From NCBI GenBank assembly GCA_009602735.1, contig WELA01008804.1:1-64000 (forward strand): a DNA stretch of 64,000 bases, in the 5' to 3' direction. The notes below the pieces were generated by a model. That model saw only the letters and a list, made by a program, of their open reading frames with translations, had not been told where the DNA came from and did no database searches. The DNA comes from Mesotaenium endlicherianum (taxonomy: Eukaryota > Streptophyta > Zygnematophyceae > Zygnematales > Mesotaeniaceae). Positions 1 to 11,669 of the stretch are shown here, piece after piece. Within the stretch, counting starts at the first letter, position 1; each line of letters opens with the position of its first letter. Made by a program: the position numbers and the translations under genes.

Positions 1-839
1 ACGGTCATCCACCTCCAGTCTGTTGGCTGCTGGTAGTACTGGGGTCCGTGCTCAGCCTTCCTCAGTTTACACGGGAAACAGTGGGGAGAGAACATCTGCT
101 GTCTTGCTTCCCTGGCTTAGTACTCCCAGCTCCTTCTCTCAACTTCATTGTAAGCTGGCAGTAGTGTGAGGTAGAATACCGTATCCTTAAAGCTATCGGG
201 CCGCATGCTCACCATCCGGATGAGTCTCTGATCTCCCACTATTCCCGGTATGGGGACCGGCTTGTCTTGTGAATCATCTGCAAGGTACCGGGCCTGCTCT
301 GCTGTGTAGCCCACCATCTTGGCATAATCTTCGTAGAGGACCACACCAGTGTGTGTCTCGATGTACCTATCCAGTGCTGCAGCTCCTTCCCTCTGTAGCA
401 GTGTTGTCTGTTCCAGCTTGTTGATCTCCTGGGCTGCTAGCAATGCTTCCTTCAGGTTATCAAAGTTTTGGCCACCCACCACAGTATTCCCGTAAGTGGC
501 CAAGCTCTTCTGTCTGTCCGCTTCAATCTTTTTCCTTTTCTCCTCCTCTGCCGCTGCCGCTTCTTCTTGTTGTTTCTTCTGTCTCGCCTCCTCAGCTTTT
601 TTGAGTTTTTTCCGCTTCCTGATCCTTCTTCCTCTGTGCCTCTTTTGCCGCCTCTTGTTGTCTGCGGACCCTTTCTTGTTTTCCTCTGGTGAGGGACGTC
701 GCTGCCAGCTCCTTTTGGTATTGCTCCATTGTCGCCCTGGCTTATTTTGCCTTGCGCTTTCGGTCCTCCTTTTGTGTGGTGGAAGCCATCCTGTACATGT
801 AACCAGGGCACAAGTTAGTAGGATATGGACCTTTGTCAT
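1..839 (-). pseudogene. D-family ORF3 (extra ORF after pol), partial
   Basis: This is the start of the third reading frame of element D1. Its first half is very rich in K, R, E, A and Q (for example AEEARQKKQQEEAAAAEEEK) and should form a charged coiled coil. The second half is globular-looking, with the motifs DYAKMVGYT, PDSFKD and NEVERRSWE. The same motifs appear in D2 (55,902-57,393) and D3 (45,881-47,402), so it belongs to the element family. I see no signal peptide or membrane segment, which argues against an envelope protein. I do not recognise a family. The copy is broken and runs off the left edge. Confidence 0.7.
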
Positions 840-1170
840 AGGGATTGCAGGCAGGAAGTATATTCGTATTAGTATGGTGGATTTGCTCCTGTTTACCTTA
901 CAGGGTGATTGCTAGAAGTTGACGTAGTTGCGGTGCGCTAAACATAAACGTATGAATGTGTTTTAAGGTGAGTTAAGTGATGTATTGCTGTGCGAGGCCC
1001 ATTTTCCTTCAGCTCAAGGTGCTTTCACGTAACTGTCCCTTTATCGCTGTCGCTCACTAATTGTCATATATTTTTCCCCTCCAACTTAAATGGAGACACG
1101 ACCGCCTGTCACCTTCCCGTGTCAACTGAAATGACAGTTATGGAGGGGCTCCAGCCGCCCGAAGGTGGAA
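840..1170 (-). other. D1 spacer between pol and ORF3, with internal polypurine tract
   Basis: This non-coding stretch separates the chromodomain end of pol from ORF3. It holds several TGTCAC/TGACAG words. On the minus strand at about 1073-1093 it has the purine-rich run ATTTAAGTTGGAGGGGA, which matches the 3' polypurine tract next to the D2 LTR. The D2 spacer (57,400-57,950) has the same arrangement. Confidence 0.55.
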
Positions 1171-4100
1171 CCGTTTCAATGCCCCTTTGGCATTGGTCAA
1201 ATGGTCCTTAAAATCCCAAGTGTCCCCAGAGGCATCGTAACCCTTCCATCGAATGAGGTATTTCATGACATATTTAGACGATCAACGGATCGAGCGCGCG
1301 TCTAAAATCTCCTCAACCTCATATTCGTCAGAGTCGCCGTCCCTGACAGCGGGGACCGGTCCTGGTTGGACAGGGAACCGACCTGTGAACAGTGTATCAC
1401 CTTTGATGTATGGTTCCAGGAAGGAGACATTAAAGACCGGGTGACCCTTGTATTCGGCTGACATGTTTAGTTTGTAAGCGTTCTGACCGACACGACGCAC
1501 CACCGAATATGGACCGACCCAGACAAGGCCAAGCTTTTTCTTGACCACACCAGGGAGGTACAGGTGCTGAGAATGCAGTTTGACTAGATTGCCTTTAGAA
1601 AATGTCTGCTCCCGACGGTGTTGATTAGCGTATTTTTGTTGGTTTTGTTGTGCTTTGTGCAGGTTTTGTTGGACTTCTGACAGGGTGTCAGCAAACTCCT
1701 GAGTTAACTAGAGGGACACCCGATTGTCAATCCCTTCAGGGTGAGTTAAAGACTCCCCTAGCACATCTAGAGGGGACGTAGGGACGCTACCCAGGCTGAG
1801 TTAAAAAGAAGTCTTGCTCGTTGACGCGTGCACCGCACTGTTGATTGCAAACTGAATTTGAGGCAACAGGTCATTCCAATTATCTTGTTTTTGGTTAATA
1901 TATGTTCTCAGCACCTCCTGCAGAACTCGGTTAGTTCTTTCAGTCTGCCCATCAGTCTGAGGGTGGTTAGCTGTGCTAAGCAGCTGTTTGACTCCCGTTA
2001 ACCCCATTAAAGCTCTCCAAAACTTAGAGGTAAATTTTGAGTCTCTGTCTAAGATGATATTAGAGGGAAGCCCATGTTGGCATGCTACATGGTTGTAGAA
2101 CTGTCTCGCTGTTTCGAGTGCAGTCACTTTGACAGTTGTGGGGATAAACATGACCATCTTTGTCAATTTATCCACGACTACCAGTATCGAATCATGCCCA
2201 TTGGCAGTTTTTGGTAGTGTGACCACCCAGTCCAGGGATATAGTTTCCCAGCGTCCAGCTGGGATGGGGAGTGGTTGCAAGAGACCTCCCGGTGGTGTGT
2301 GCCTAGACTTATTTTTTTGACACTGATCACAGGACTTTACATATTTCAAGACCTCCTGAGGCAACCCCTCCCAATGATAATGTTTCGCCAGTTTGCCAAC
2401 TGTTTTGGCCTGCCCCAAATGCCCACCCAGTAAACTGTCATGTGCTTGACTCAATAAAAGGGACCTTATTTCCAAGTTATTAGGAATGACCAGCTTCAGC
2501 CTGCCTGAAGTGGTTTCAGTCACCCAGACCCCTCCCTTAAACTTATACCCGAGTGCAGTAGCACGACACACACCAGTAGTGGGGCTGGGCTCAAATGTTG
2601 GGTCAGAAAGGTAGGCTTTCCTAAGTTGTTCAAGAAAGGACTTTTTCACCTTTAGTGAAGTGAGTGCACACAGGACTTTATCTACAGCATGCTGACTAAA
2701 GTTCCTTTCTTGCAAGTCAGGTCTTCTAGAGAGTGCATCAGCAGGATTCAACTTCCCTGGTTTGTAGTCGATCTGGACTTGGAANTTGTAGTTGATCTGG
2801 ACTTGGAAATGCTCCAGCATCTGACTCCAACGGTTCTCCCTCCTTGACAGCTTGGACTTCTTCTGAAAGTAAGTCAGAGCTAGATAATCTGTAATCACCT
2901 TAAAAGCTTTACCATGTAAGTATGCTCTCCACTGTTTGAGTACATGAATGATAGCTAGCAGCTCTTTATCATGCACTGAGTAATTAATCTCCTCTGGGTT
3001 TTATTTCATAGACTCATACAACACAGGATGCCACTCCTGCTTTACCTTACCATCCTTTGTGGTTTTGTCAGCAGGCTGCAACAAAATAGCACCCATAGCA
3101 AAGTCAGAGGCATCAGAAACCACCTGCACCGGTTTGCTGGGGTCATACACGGCTAGCACTGGGGCAGAACAAAGGGCATCTTTAAGGGTCTGGAAGGCAG
3201 CCTGCTGCTCTTACGCCCACGCATACCCTATGTCCTTCTTAGTAAGGTCAGTCAGTTTACTGGCCTTTGTAGAATAATTCTCAATAAATCTCCTATAGTA
3301 GTTAGCCAACCCGAGGAAGGATCTAACTTCAGAGACAGACTGTGGTACTGGCCAGTCCCTTATGGTCTGGACTTTCTTAGGATCCACACTGATGCCGTCT
3401 TTACTGACAATGTGGCCTAAGAATTCAATACTTTCTTTAAAGAAATCACACTTGCTCATTTTAGCGTATAAGTGATTTTTTCTCAGAGTGTCCAGGACTG
3501 TCTTTAAGTGTCCAGCGTGGTGAGCTTCATCCTTAGAGATAATTAAAATATCATCCAGGAAAACTTGCACAAACTTATCCAAATAAGGCCTGAAAATGTC
3601 ATTCATAGCACCCATGAAAGTCTCAGGAGCATTTGTCAGTCCAAATGGCATCACGTTGAACTCATAGTGTCCATAACGTGTGCGGAAGGCAGTCTTGTGT
3701 TCATCCCCCTCAGCAATTCTGATTTGATGATAACCACTCTTGAGATCTATCTTACTGAACACCTTAGCACCAGACAGGGTATCAAGCAAGTCCTTGATTC
3801 TGGGTAAAGCATACTTGTTCTTTACTGTAATTCTGTTCAGGGCTCTGTAATCCACACACATCCGCATACTACCATCCTTTTTCTTAACAAATAGGATGGG
3901 TGCGCCGTAAGGTGATTTACTGGGAGAAATATAACCACTTTCCTCATGCTCTGCAATCTGTGTTTCAACTCCTCGCTCTCCACATAAGACAAGCCATAAG
4001 TGAGTTGCCAGGGTGGCTGACTCCCAGGTAATAAATCAATCCTATGATCTACTTCTCTCTTAGGGGGTAGTCCTGGAGGCATATTAAACACATCCGTGTA

Positions 4101-5053
4101 TTGAGCAACAATTTTTGCAGCAGTAGGGTGCTCCGGAGGGCTTACCTTTTTCTCCACCACTTCTTCAGGTTGAGGAGGTACCTCTCTTAGCAGCAGACAG
4201 AACATTCTGTCTTCCTTCTGGTTCCAGCTTTTGACGAACTCCATTGCATTCAGCAACTTGCATCCTTCTGGAAGCCTCTTCTTTTCCTTCATTTGCCATC
4301 CACACAGGACAAGAGGAAGAGCACTGGTGGGTGCCAAGTCAGTCTGCCCATCACTGGCTCCTCTCACTTTAACTGTACCTCTGCTCCAACACACTTCAGC
4401 TTGATGTCTACTAAGCCAGGACCTGCCTAGCACGAGATCATAAAAGCCTTTTTGAGTACCTCAAACGTAAACGTTTCAGTTAGAACTGCAATGCCAGAAC
4501 CTAACTGGACCTCAATAGGCTTGGTTATAACTCTTCTCGGGATACTTGAGGCAACTCCAAGGAATATTTTTCTATTCCCTTGGGTGACAGTAGGCAGCCT
4601 TAGCCGCTTAACTAAGTCCTTGTGGATAAAAGTATGTGACGCCCCTCCGTCAACAAATGCCCTCACCTTCCTACCTGCAATCATGCAATGCAGTAGGATA
4701 AGGGGGACTGTCTTTTCCTGACTTTCGCATTGTTCTCCTGACGTAGCAAAGAAATGTTGGACATCAGGTGGAACAAGAGCATCCAGAGTGTGCACTCTCT
4801 GGACGTCTATATTGCTGATGGTCTCCTTTATCTGGTTGTCAGGCATGCATAGTGAATCCAGTTCAGCAGGACCCATAATACTTGCTACGAGAGCAGCTAG
4901 TGACGACTCACTATCTCTAGCATCCTCACAGTCAGTAGACTGGATAACTGACTGTTGCTGTCTTTTAAAGGCTAGTCTTTTCTCTCGACCTTCGGAAGGT
5001 GCTTGACTGGACACTGTTCTCTGTAGTGGCCCAACTGCTGACAATGGTAGCAA
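1171..5053 (-). pseudogene. D1 pol: protease, RT, RNase H, integrase, chromodomain
   Basis: Protease-like coding with the word DGGASHTFIH lies at about 4,427-5,053. Reverse transcriptase is at about 3,211-4,433, with [13 protein letters not shown], the [10 protein letters not shown] motif and FLDDILI. RNase H and integrase are at about 1,801-3,200, including an H2C2 zinc motif, a core with LDWVVTLP, and the word QTDGQTERTNR. A chromodomain ends the polyprotein at about 1,180-1,350 (DEYEVEEILDAR, then KYVMKY in the next stretch). This domain order is typical of Ty3/gypsy chromoviruses. The copy is broken in several places, and one ambiguous base lies at 2785. Confidence 0.85.
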
Positions 5054-6420
5054 ATAGATACTGATGAGGCTGGTCTCGGCTTAGTCCTACCACCACCTCT
5101 TCCATAGCCGCCTTGAGAGAAACCACCTCTACCTCTAGACTGTANATTATACTCATACTCATATCCATCACCCTGATCATCCTCAGCCTGGTCTCCTTCA
5201 ATTGCATTGTAGGAACCGTGGGGCTTTTTGACAATCTTAGACACCAAAGCATTACTCTGGCGCTTGTGATTGAACTGCTGCTGATCCCAGGCATCAGCAT
5301 CCTGGATCAAGTCAGCCAGTTTCTCATACTTTTTCTCAGCAAAATGACCAGAGACCTCGGATTTCAAGCCATACCTGAAGTATGCTATCCTATACCGTTC
5401 TGGCAAATCTGGCTGCTTCATCATGTTCTCTTGGAACTTTTGAGCAAACTCAGCAACTGAAGTGGTCTGCTTCAGTGTCAGGGATATCATCGCATAGATA
5501 GCTTTCTCCTGCTGGTTGATGACATCAAACTTCTCATGCAACTTCTCGACAAACTCTACCCACGTAGGGTCACCGAGTTGCCGAGCCTTACGCTCTCCTT
5601 TCCACTAAAGTCACCAGTCTGCGGCACTGCCTTTCAGTAGCGCACCGGTGTGCTTGACCTTCTCGTGATCTTGCAGTTTTGGGTAGTTCTCCAGCCACTG
5701 CTCAACATCCGCGAGAAACTTGATCAGGTAATATTTTCTGTTTCCCTCAGGATCATATTCCTGGGGAGGTTTCGGCTTGGGCTTACTAGGCCCTTGGCCA
5801 CCACCACTAGTGGTTTGAGACCCCAGTTGGTCTTTGTCCCGCAGTAGAGACATTATCATTCTTTTGTCCTCCTGTTGAGACTGATACATGGTCGCCATTT
5901 GCGACTGCATTTGAGCGAACAATGCTCCCAAGTCTACACTCTGGGGTGGTAGTCTAGCAAATGCAGCAGCAGCATTGGCATCTACTCGCTGCGTAGTGTC
6001 CTCAACAGCCCCTCTCGCTCCTGCAGCAGCAATTCCTGCTGCATTCAGCCGGTCACGTATTTGACCTAGGGGTACATTGAATTGTACAACAGGAGGTGGG
6101 TTCAGAACATTGGCCCTGGATACCATAAGTTCTTCAACAGTGCGCTCGTCAGCTGGCTGTCCTTCCCTCCTTTCTGTATCTTCAGCGGCCTTTGCTAATT
6201 GTTCAGCTTCTAATCTGGCTCACTCCTCCTCAGCTTGCTGTGCTGCAACTGCGGCAATAACAGCTGCCTCATCTGCAGCCTCTCTAGCTGTAGTATTTGC
6301 CACTGCTTCAGAATAGGTACGGGTTCCCGCTACATGGCTTTCCGCCTGGTTTTCGACATTCTCGTTATCCTGGTTCTCCATGTCCCGGGAGTTGCTAGTT
6401 TGAGACCTTGTCCTTACCAT
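4972..6420 (-). pseudogene. D1 gag with CCHC zinc knuckle
   Basis: Gag-type coding starts shortly downstream of the primer site with MVRTRSQTSNSRDMENQ, followed by Ala-rich and Gln-rich sequence. The retrotransposon gag capsid-like region is at about 5,000-5,800 (EQWLENYPKLQDHEKV). A zinc knuckle, CYHCQQLGHYREQC, lies near 5,010-5,060 at the end. The role is capsid formation and RNA packaging in this family. It is broken, with an ambiguous base at 5145. Confidence 0.75.
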
Positions 6421-6441
6421 ACAAAGAAGACTGTGATAACT

Positions 6442-6453
6442 GCTCCGATACCA
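6442..6453 (-). other. D1 primer binding site (tRNA-iMet type)
   Basis: Read on the minus strand this is TGGTATCGGAGC, one base inside the LTR edge. It resembles the initiator-Met tRNA primer site (TGGTATCAGAGC) used by many plant gypsy and copia elements. It fixes the 5' LTR boundary and the element's strand. Confidence 0.8.
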
Positions 6454-6454
6454 C

Positions 6455-7239
6455 TGAAATGAATCGTCGTACCAAATAGGCGACTAAAAATTAATAAAGA
6501 TCTTTATATCAGCAAGTAATCTTTATGGATTTTCCGTTAATTGATTAAACGGCAAAGGACAACACACTAGCAGTGAACAATACTCGTAAATCAAATGCGA
6601 GTAAACTAGCATCAATAATGCATTCAGTAAACTCATACATAAGCAAGGTTAGAAGACAGTGCGTATCAATGGCTTCTCGCCTTGGATTCAGTTCTCTCTC
6701 AGTCAGCCGTACAAGAGAGTTGGCCTCGTTTCCGAATGCCGAACTCAAGAGCAATGTCTAGCATCTGTACATGGAATGAGTATATTGTTCAACGGTCAGT
6801 GCGATGGCACCGCCTACCCGGGAGTTAACCACGTTGGTAGGACCTCGGTTAACCAAATCCACCGCCATCTCCCATAATCCCGAATCGCCATCCGTCATAG
6901 GGATGTCATCTGGCCATTCATCTAGCATACCACACTTAGATGCATATCAAGGCAGTTCGCTGCTACCGAGTACGGAAGTCAGCTGGCTGTCAAAGAATGT
7001 GTCAGCAAGCTGACTTAAGCTGACTTCAGCCTGCTGCTTTCGGCCGAGTCATTAAACTGATACTATATATAAAGTCCAGCAGACTGACTATTAAGTAAAG
7101 TTCAGCAGGCTGAACTTAATTTACTATTACATTTAGATGAATATTATATCTACTATTATACTGATTCATTACAAGCTGAACTTAATTTACTATTACATTT
7201 AAATGAATATTATATCTACTAATACATTGATTCATTACA
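6455..7239 (-). repeat. D1 5' LTR (785 bp)
   Basis: The LTR is bounded by TGTAATGAATCA on the minus strand at 7239 and by ...ATTCATTTCA at 6455, next to the primer site. It matches the D2 LTRs (54,938-55,655 and 61,415-62,098) and the D3 LTR. A TATA-like stretch (TATATATAG on the minus strand) lies near 7,062-7,073. The outer ~66 bp are tandemly duplicated (about 7,108-7,239). The flanking CTATG at 7240-7244 is one half of a probable 5-bp target duplication whose other half lies outside the window. Confidence 0.85.
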
Positions 7240-8825
7240 CTATGGGATAATCCTCCGTGCTTGGCGTCGTTGATTAGCACATGATGGCCCAAAGTGGAGT
7301 TGAAAATCAACCATGGTTCTCCCGGCTTCATCTGCTCGTAATCCATTCTTGGATGTACGTTCTCGATCACAAACACAGGTGGGTAATAGTGCTCACGTTC
7401 CCGCAGCATGCTGATGATTTTCACCATCCATCCCCAGTGTTGTGCTCGTGGATCACTGAATCGCCTCCTGTTTCTAGCTTGAGAAAATGGTTGACAAGGG
7501 AATCCAGCAAAGATCCAATCAATCTTGTAGCCATACAGGTATTCAGGCTTCACGTGCATAATGTTGTCTCCGGCGATGCGCTCGACAGTGCTATATGCGG
7601 GCGCCAACCCTTTAAAATGATACATTTGCCGCATCTGATTCATGACTTCTTGGAATGTTAGAAAAGCGTAGTCATCGTTGTCCACATACAGGACTTTGGC
7701 CACCTGTATTCCTCGCTGGATCAATGCTATGGTCCCAGAGCTAAGTTCGGCAAATAATTCCAACACCACCACTCCCCTTTTGCAGAAAGGATCTTCCATC
7801 CTGACAATGCCTTGCGGCAGCGGCTCCGCTCCAGGCATCAAATTTGCAGTAGAGGTAACTGGGTAGGGTGTTGGCAGCAACTCTTGCGGGCCATGGTCCC
7901 TATTACTCACATTTTTCAGCTGCTTCTTGATCCGGGTTTGCCATACCAAGGGTGTTGGCATGTTGATGCTTGTATAGCCTTCCTCTTCTTGCTTCATGAG
8001 GTTGTCGCTGGCATCTGGGTACCTGTCATTAACATAGCAGTCTAACAGTTCGTAGTTTGCTTCTCCTATGCAAACCATCTTCACAGGAATTTCTCTTGCG
8101 GGCTGCCTATCTGTTGACTGGTAAGTCACCCTCTGTTTTTGCAGATCAATGACCATACCCAAGGGAATCAGTGCTTCTGTTCCCAAGAGAACATCATAGT
8201 TCTCAGCTTCCGTCACTGTGCACTCCATGAGTAGTGACGCCTCTTCAGGTTTCCCTGGATTTACTATGATTTTCACAGGCTTGCGGGTAATCCCACAAGA
8301 CTTTGAGACTTGTCGTGAGGCAAATCTCAGCTGAAAAGGACTCTCTTTCAGGTCCCTTGCCGTCAATCCTAGAGCTTTCACAGCTCGTTTTCTCAAATTG
8401 ATTGGCTGTGCGCCTGTATCCAACAGAATGTTGGGAGCTGCCCAGTTGTTGAAGATCAATGCACCATCCTTATTTTGCACTCCCACGGTGCTAAAATTGG
8501 TGGACAATGAGGCGCTATTTGCACCTTCCTTAGGTATATCCAGCTGATGTCCGGCCTCTTTAACCGTGAATGGGTAAGTGATATGCAAATCAGCGAGAGA
8601 AAGCAAAGGAGCATGCTGGATCCGGTGTTCCACCAGAGCCTTCAGCTTCTCCAGCGAAAAACTAAATGTCTTGCGCGACCCGGGCCTGGTTTGTCGTAGC
8701 TGCGAGATCTCTTTTTCATCCAGAGTGATCCGGAAAGTCTGAGGAAGCTTCCCAGCATTCCCTGGCACCAGACGGTTGTGATCTGCTTGCTCGGCAGCCG
8801 TTGCATCCACAGCCTTTTCAGGCAT
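7240..8825 (-). pseudogene. E1 protease plus C5 cytosine methyltransferase region
   Basis: A retropepsin-like segment with ILLDTGAQP lies at about 8,400-8,450. It is followed by a linker and a DNMT-type domain. Recognisable methyltransferase landmarks are the motif I zone after RGVVVLELFAE (about 7,770), motif IV GFPCQPFSQAR (about 7,490-7,520) and motif VI VFVIENVHP (about 7,350-7,375). The gene parallels 19,641-21,443 in E2 nearly end to end. The coding then meets the D1 LTR. A methyltransferase of this type would transfer a methyl group from SAM to cytosine in DNA. Whether this copy ever worked is unknown, and the element is broken. Confidence 0.8.
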
Positions 8826-9848
8826 CCGCTTCTTGCCTTTGCAGACGGGCTATTCTGCAATATCTGCATCATAGTAGACATTGGGCGCATTTAGTTTTGC
8901 AAACTGCGCTTTCAACTCAGCGATTTCTGCACTCATAGCTTCATACTTCTGGTTACCCTTGCGGTTACCAGAGCCACCCTTTTCATTCTTTTTCTCTTTG
9001 TCTACCTCTTTCATGGCAGCATTTGCCCAGAGCGGCTTTAGATTTGGGTTCTTAGACCAGCACTCATCTTTCGAGTGAGCGCATACCTGCGCCTTGCTAG
9101 CAGATAATTGCTTAGCATCTGGGTACGAACAGTCTCTCTTCTGATGTCCTGATTTCTCGCATTTCCAACAATTCTCTGCTGTTTTAGCAGTGTTGGCGTG
9201 CTTAGCAAACTTATTGAAAGACTCGCTCTATTTCTTAAACTGAAAATTAGAGTTGTTGGCCTTAGGCGAAGAGAATTCCTCTCTCCTTTCAGGAGCCATA
9301 AGCGTCCTGGAAGCCTCCTCATACCACACTTTACCTTCTTCAACATTACGTGCTATTTCAGCCGCCTCGTCGATGTCCCAGTCAATTCCGTGCTTTGCTG
9401 ACAGATGTGGCCTGACTTCACGATCTGTTTCCTTGCCCAAGCACAACAGAAACTTGTCAGCCACTATTGTCGGCTCGTATATTTTTGCCTTTTTGGCGAG
9501 GTCTACCAATCTGGCTTTGACCTCCATGATAGTCTTGTTCTTCTGACGAACAAAATGCACATAACGGTGCACCTCAAGACTGCGATCCTCTGGGAATCGT
9601 GCTTCAAGCAGCTTGAAGAAACGACGCAGGCAATGCTTGGAGTCTAGCTGGTCATCCCCAGCCTCCATATCCTTACGACAGCTAGCCAAGGCTTGTGCAT
9701 GGCTTGCCTCTGTCGTGGCGCTGTCGATTTGCTAACCATTGAGAGGTGTAGCTCTGCGTGTTACTTGTTCCTGAGCTTTAGCAATCTTTTCAGACAGTGC
9801 TGCACACACCTTTCGCAATTCTGCGACAGAGTCGGCATCATCATCTTG
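8826..9848 (-). pseudogene. E1 gag, 3' part with zinc knuckles
   Basis: Gag-type coding of E1 left of the A insertion. At about 9,230-9,690 it has a capsid-like stretch (HCLRRFFKLLEARFPEDR, HRYVHFVRQKN). CCHC-type cysteine/histidine clusters follow at about 9,040-9,190. It matches E2 gag at 22,062-22,900. The boundary at 9848 is the TCTTG duplicated by the insertion of A. Confidence 0.75.
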
Positions 9849-10351
9849 TGTAGTGATTTGAGTTATTATATATTAGTATGCATATATTTTAATGTTTTCA
9901 AATATATTTGGAGTGGTATTGTGTGGAGTCAAGTGTGAATAGGTACTCTAGTAACTTCGTTCATGTCCTTTGTACCTTCCAAGGCATTTTCGAAGTTAGA
10001 GGAAAGACTTAGAAGAACTCCATGTGGCAAAAGTCAGATGTGCCATTTTTAGGTCAAAAGGACATGTGTACATTATTCTAGAAAGAGGTGGCAAGTTTTG
10101 GGATGTGTTGGGTGCCAACACATCAACATACACCTTCCTAGAAATTACTTATGTAGCAAGTATATAAACAAGAGCTAGAACATAGAAAGACATTCCAGAA
10201 TCACTCTTGTACTTGCCAAAATCCAGAAATATATTAACTTTCAAGAAGCCATCTCTCTTTCAAGAAGCTACCACTTGTGTTCAAAGATCCTTGTCTTGAA
10301 TAGATAAAGTATTCTGTTTTACTAAGTACTTTATCTATCTGTTTCACTACA
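9849..10351 (+). repeat. Element A 5' LTR
   Basis: It begins TGTAGTGATTTGAG and ends TTTCACTACA just before the primer site. It matches 16,026-16,528 along its full length. It contains a TATA box at 10,161 and a short tandem repeat of CTCTCTTTCAAGAAGC type near 10,233-10,270. Confidence 0.95.
10161..10168 (+). promoter_or_regulatory. Putative TATA box of the element A LTR promoter
   Basis: TATATAAA lies in an otherwise unremarkable context about 190 bp before the LTR end, where a U3/R promoter is expected. The identical word occurs in the 3' LTR at 16,338-16,345. Transcription would start some 25-35 bp downstream; this is inferred from position only. Confidence 0.5.
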
Positions 10352-10352
10352 G

Positions 10353-10364
10353 TGGTATCGGAGC
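10353..10364 (+). other. Element A primer binding site (tRNA-iMet type)
   Basis: TGGTATCGGAGC starts one base after the 5' LTR. It differs by one base from the canonical initiator-Met site TGGTATCAGAGC. Confidence 0.85.
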
Positions 10365-10388
10365 TAGGCACTTTGGTAGCACAAGAAG

Positions 10389-11669
10389 ATGGCCGATCCT
10401 CAAGACCAACAGCAAGCTTTCGAAGGAAGCCCTTCCTCTCCAAGACACCCTCCTCCAGCGCCGATGGGAGAGCCCACTCAAGAAAATCTGCAACAACAAG
10501 AAGCACCACAAGGAGGAGCACACCCTCCTCCAGCGTCGATGGGAGAGCCTACTCAAGGAAATCTCCAACAACAAGAAGCACCACAAGGAGGAGCACCGTC
10601 AAATCCCGTGGCAGCCGCTATAGCAAAGTTGACCCCACCACAAGGAGTTCCCGCAAATGAGTGGGCAGCCTTCCTAATGACCGTCCACAACCAAGTGGGC
10701 TTGGCCACCTATGAAGCAACCGTGCAAGCGTCAAGAGAAGCTATGGCTGCCATGGTTGCCCCTATTGCGAGCAATGCTCAAAATCCAGCCCCGGCTCAAG
10801 CGCCTCCACAAGAGCCAACGAGAGCAAGGAAACTCATCAAGCCCGGCAAACCCGACACTTTCAACCCCGGGAAAGGTGCCAACCTGAATTTATGGCTCTA
10901 CCAAGTGGAGACGTACCTCGCATTCCTTGAAGTACCCGAGGAGGACTACGTTCCCTTTGCCGTTACCTTACTTAGAGGAGCAGCAACATCATGGTGGCGT
11001 AACTATCAAGCGGCTATATATCAAGCTATGGCGCACCCCATGCTCGGCCAAGAGCCCCCACCATCATATGCAAGATGGGCAGATTTTCGTGAGGCCCTCA
11101 AGAAGCAATTCATGCCCATCAATGCGGAGAAGATTGCCCGAGGAAAGCTCCACCATCTCAAGCAAACGACGTCCGTTCAAGAGTATACATCCAGATTTCA
11201 CGCCCTCACTCTTGAGATCCCCAACATGTCTCTCGAGGAGAAGATTGACCGCTACATCTTTGGCCTCAAACCCAAGGTGGCAAAGGAAGTGGAGTTACGC
11301 GACTTGACGGACTTCTCAAAGATCATTGAAGTGGCCCAAAAGGTGGATACCTTGGATTTCAAGCACTCCGTGCCTTCATCTTCACGGGTACCGACGACGC
11401 GGGTGTACGCAGCCCCTTCCACATCCGAATCTGGACCCACACCCATGGAAATCGGAGTTATTAAAAGGGACCCCGCGGCTGCCCGGAAGAGTGGAAGACC
11501 CTCCAATGACACTTATGATGCAAGAAACCAGCAAGGAGTGAAAGCAAGACTCTCCCCGGCTGAAAAAGAAGCTCTCATGACGGCTGGACTATGCTTTTAT
11601 TGCAAGGAAAAGGGCCATCGTGCACTTTCATGCCCCAAAAAGTTGTCAAAAAACGGACAGCGCCGGTAG
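10389..11669 (+). CDS. Element A gag polyprotein
   Basis: A 426-residue open frame starts 25 bp after the primer site. The N-terminus holds an imperfect Pro/Gln repeat ([10 protein letters not shown] and [10 protein letters not shown]). The gag capsid-like domain spans about residues 150-320 ([20 protein letters not shown], and [20 protein letters not shown]). One CCHC knuckle, [14 protein letters not shown], lies near residue 410. It overlaps pol by 79 bp, with pol in the -1 frame relative to gag. Programmed frameshifting is known in Ty3/gypsy elements and could link the two. The role is the virus-like particle and RNA packaging. Confidence 0.9.
   Translation: MADPQDQQQAFEGSPSSPRHPPPAPMGEPTQENLQQQEAPQGGAHPPPASMGEPTQGNLQQQEAPQGGAPSNPVAAAIAKLTPPQGVPANEWAAFLMTVHNQVGLATYEATVQASREAMAAMVAPIASNAQNPAPAQAPPQEPTRARKLIKPGKPDTFNPGKGANLNLWLYQVETYLAFLEVPEEDYVPFAVTLLRGAATSWWRNYQAAIYQAMAHPMLGQEPPPSYARWADFREALKKQFMPINAEKIARGKLHHLKQTTSVQEYTSRFHALTLEIPNMSLEEKIDRYIFGLKPKVAKEVELRDLTDFSKIIEVAQKVDTLDFKHSVPSSSRVPTTRVYAAPSTSESGPTPMEIGVIKRDPAAARKSGRPSNDTYDARNQQGVKARLSPAEKEALMTAGLCFYCKEKGHRALSCPKKLSKNGQRR

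Larger units (their letters stand above)
1..7239 (-). mobile_element. Ty3/gypsy chromovirus D1 (left part outside window)
   Basis: An LTR retrotransposon reads right to left. From its 5' end it has an LTR, a primer site, gag with a CCHC knuckle, protease, reverse transcriptase, RNase H, integrase, a chromodomain, and then an extra ORF3. Its 3' LTR lies beyond the left edge. It is inserted in element E1: to the right of the LTR, at 7240, E1 methyltransferase coding resumes. The same family recurs as D2 (54,938-62,098) and D3 (45,671-48,342). The copy is broken, with roughly eight to ten breaks, and looks moderately old. Confidence 0.9.

Noticed and set aside
117-915. Envelope protein in D1 and related copies
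   Set aside because: ORF3 sits in the env position but shows no signal peptide, transmembrane helix or Cys pattern, so calling it env is not supported.
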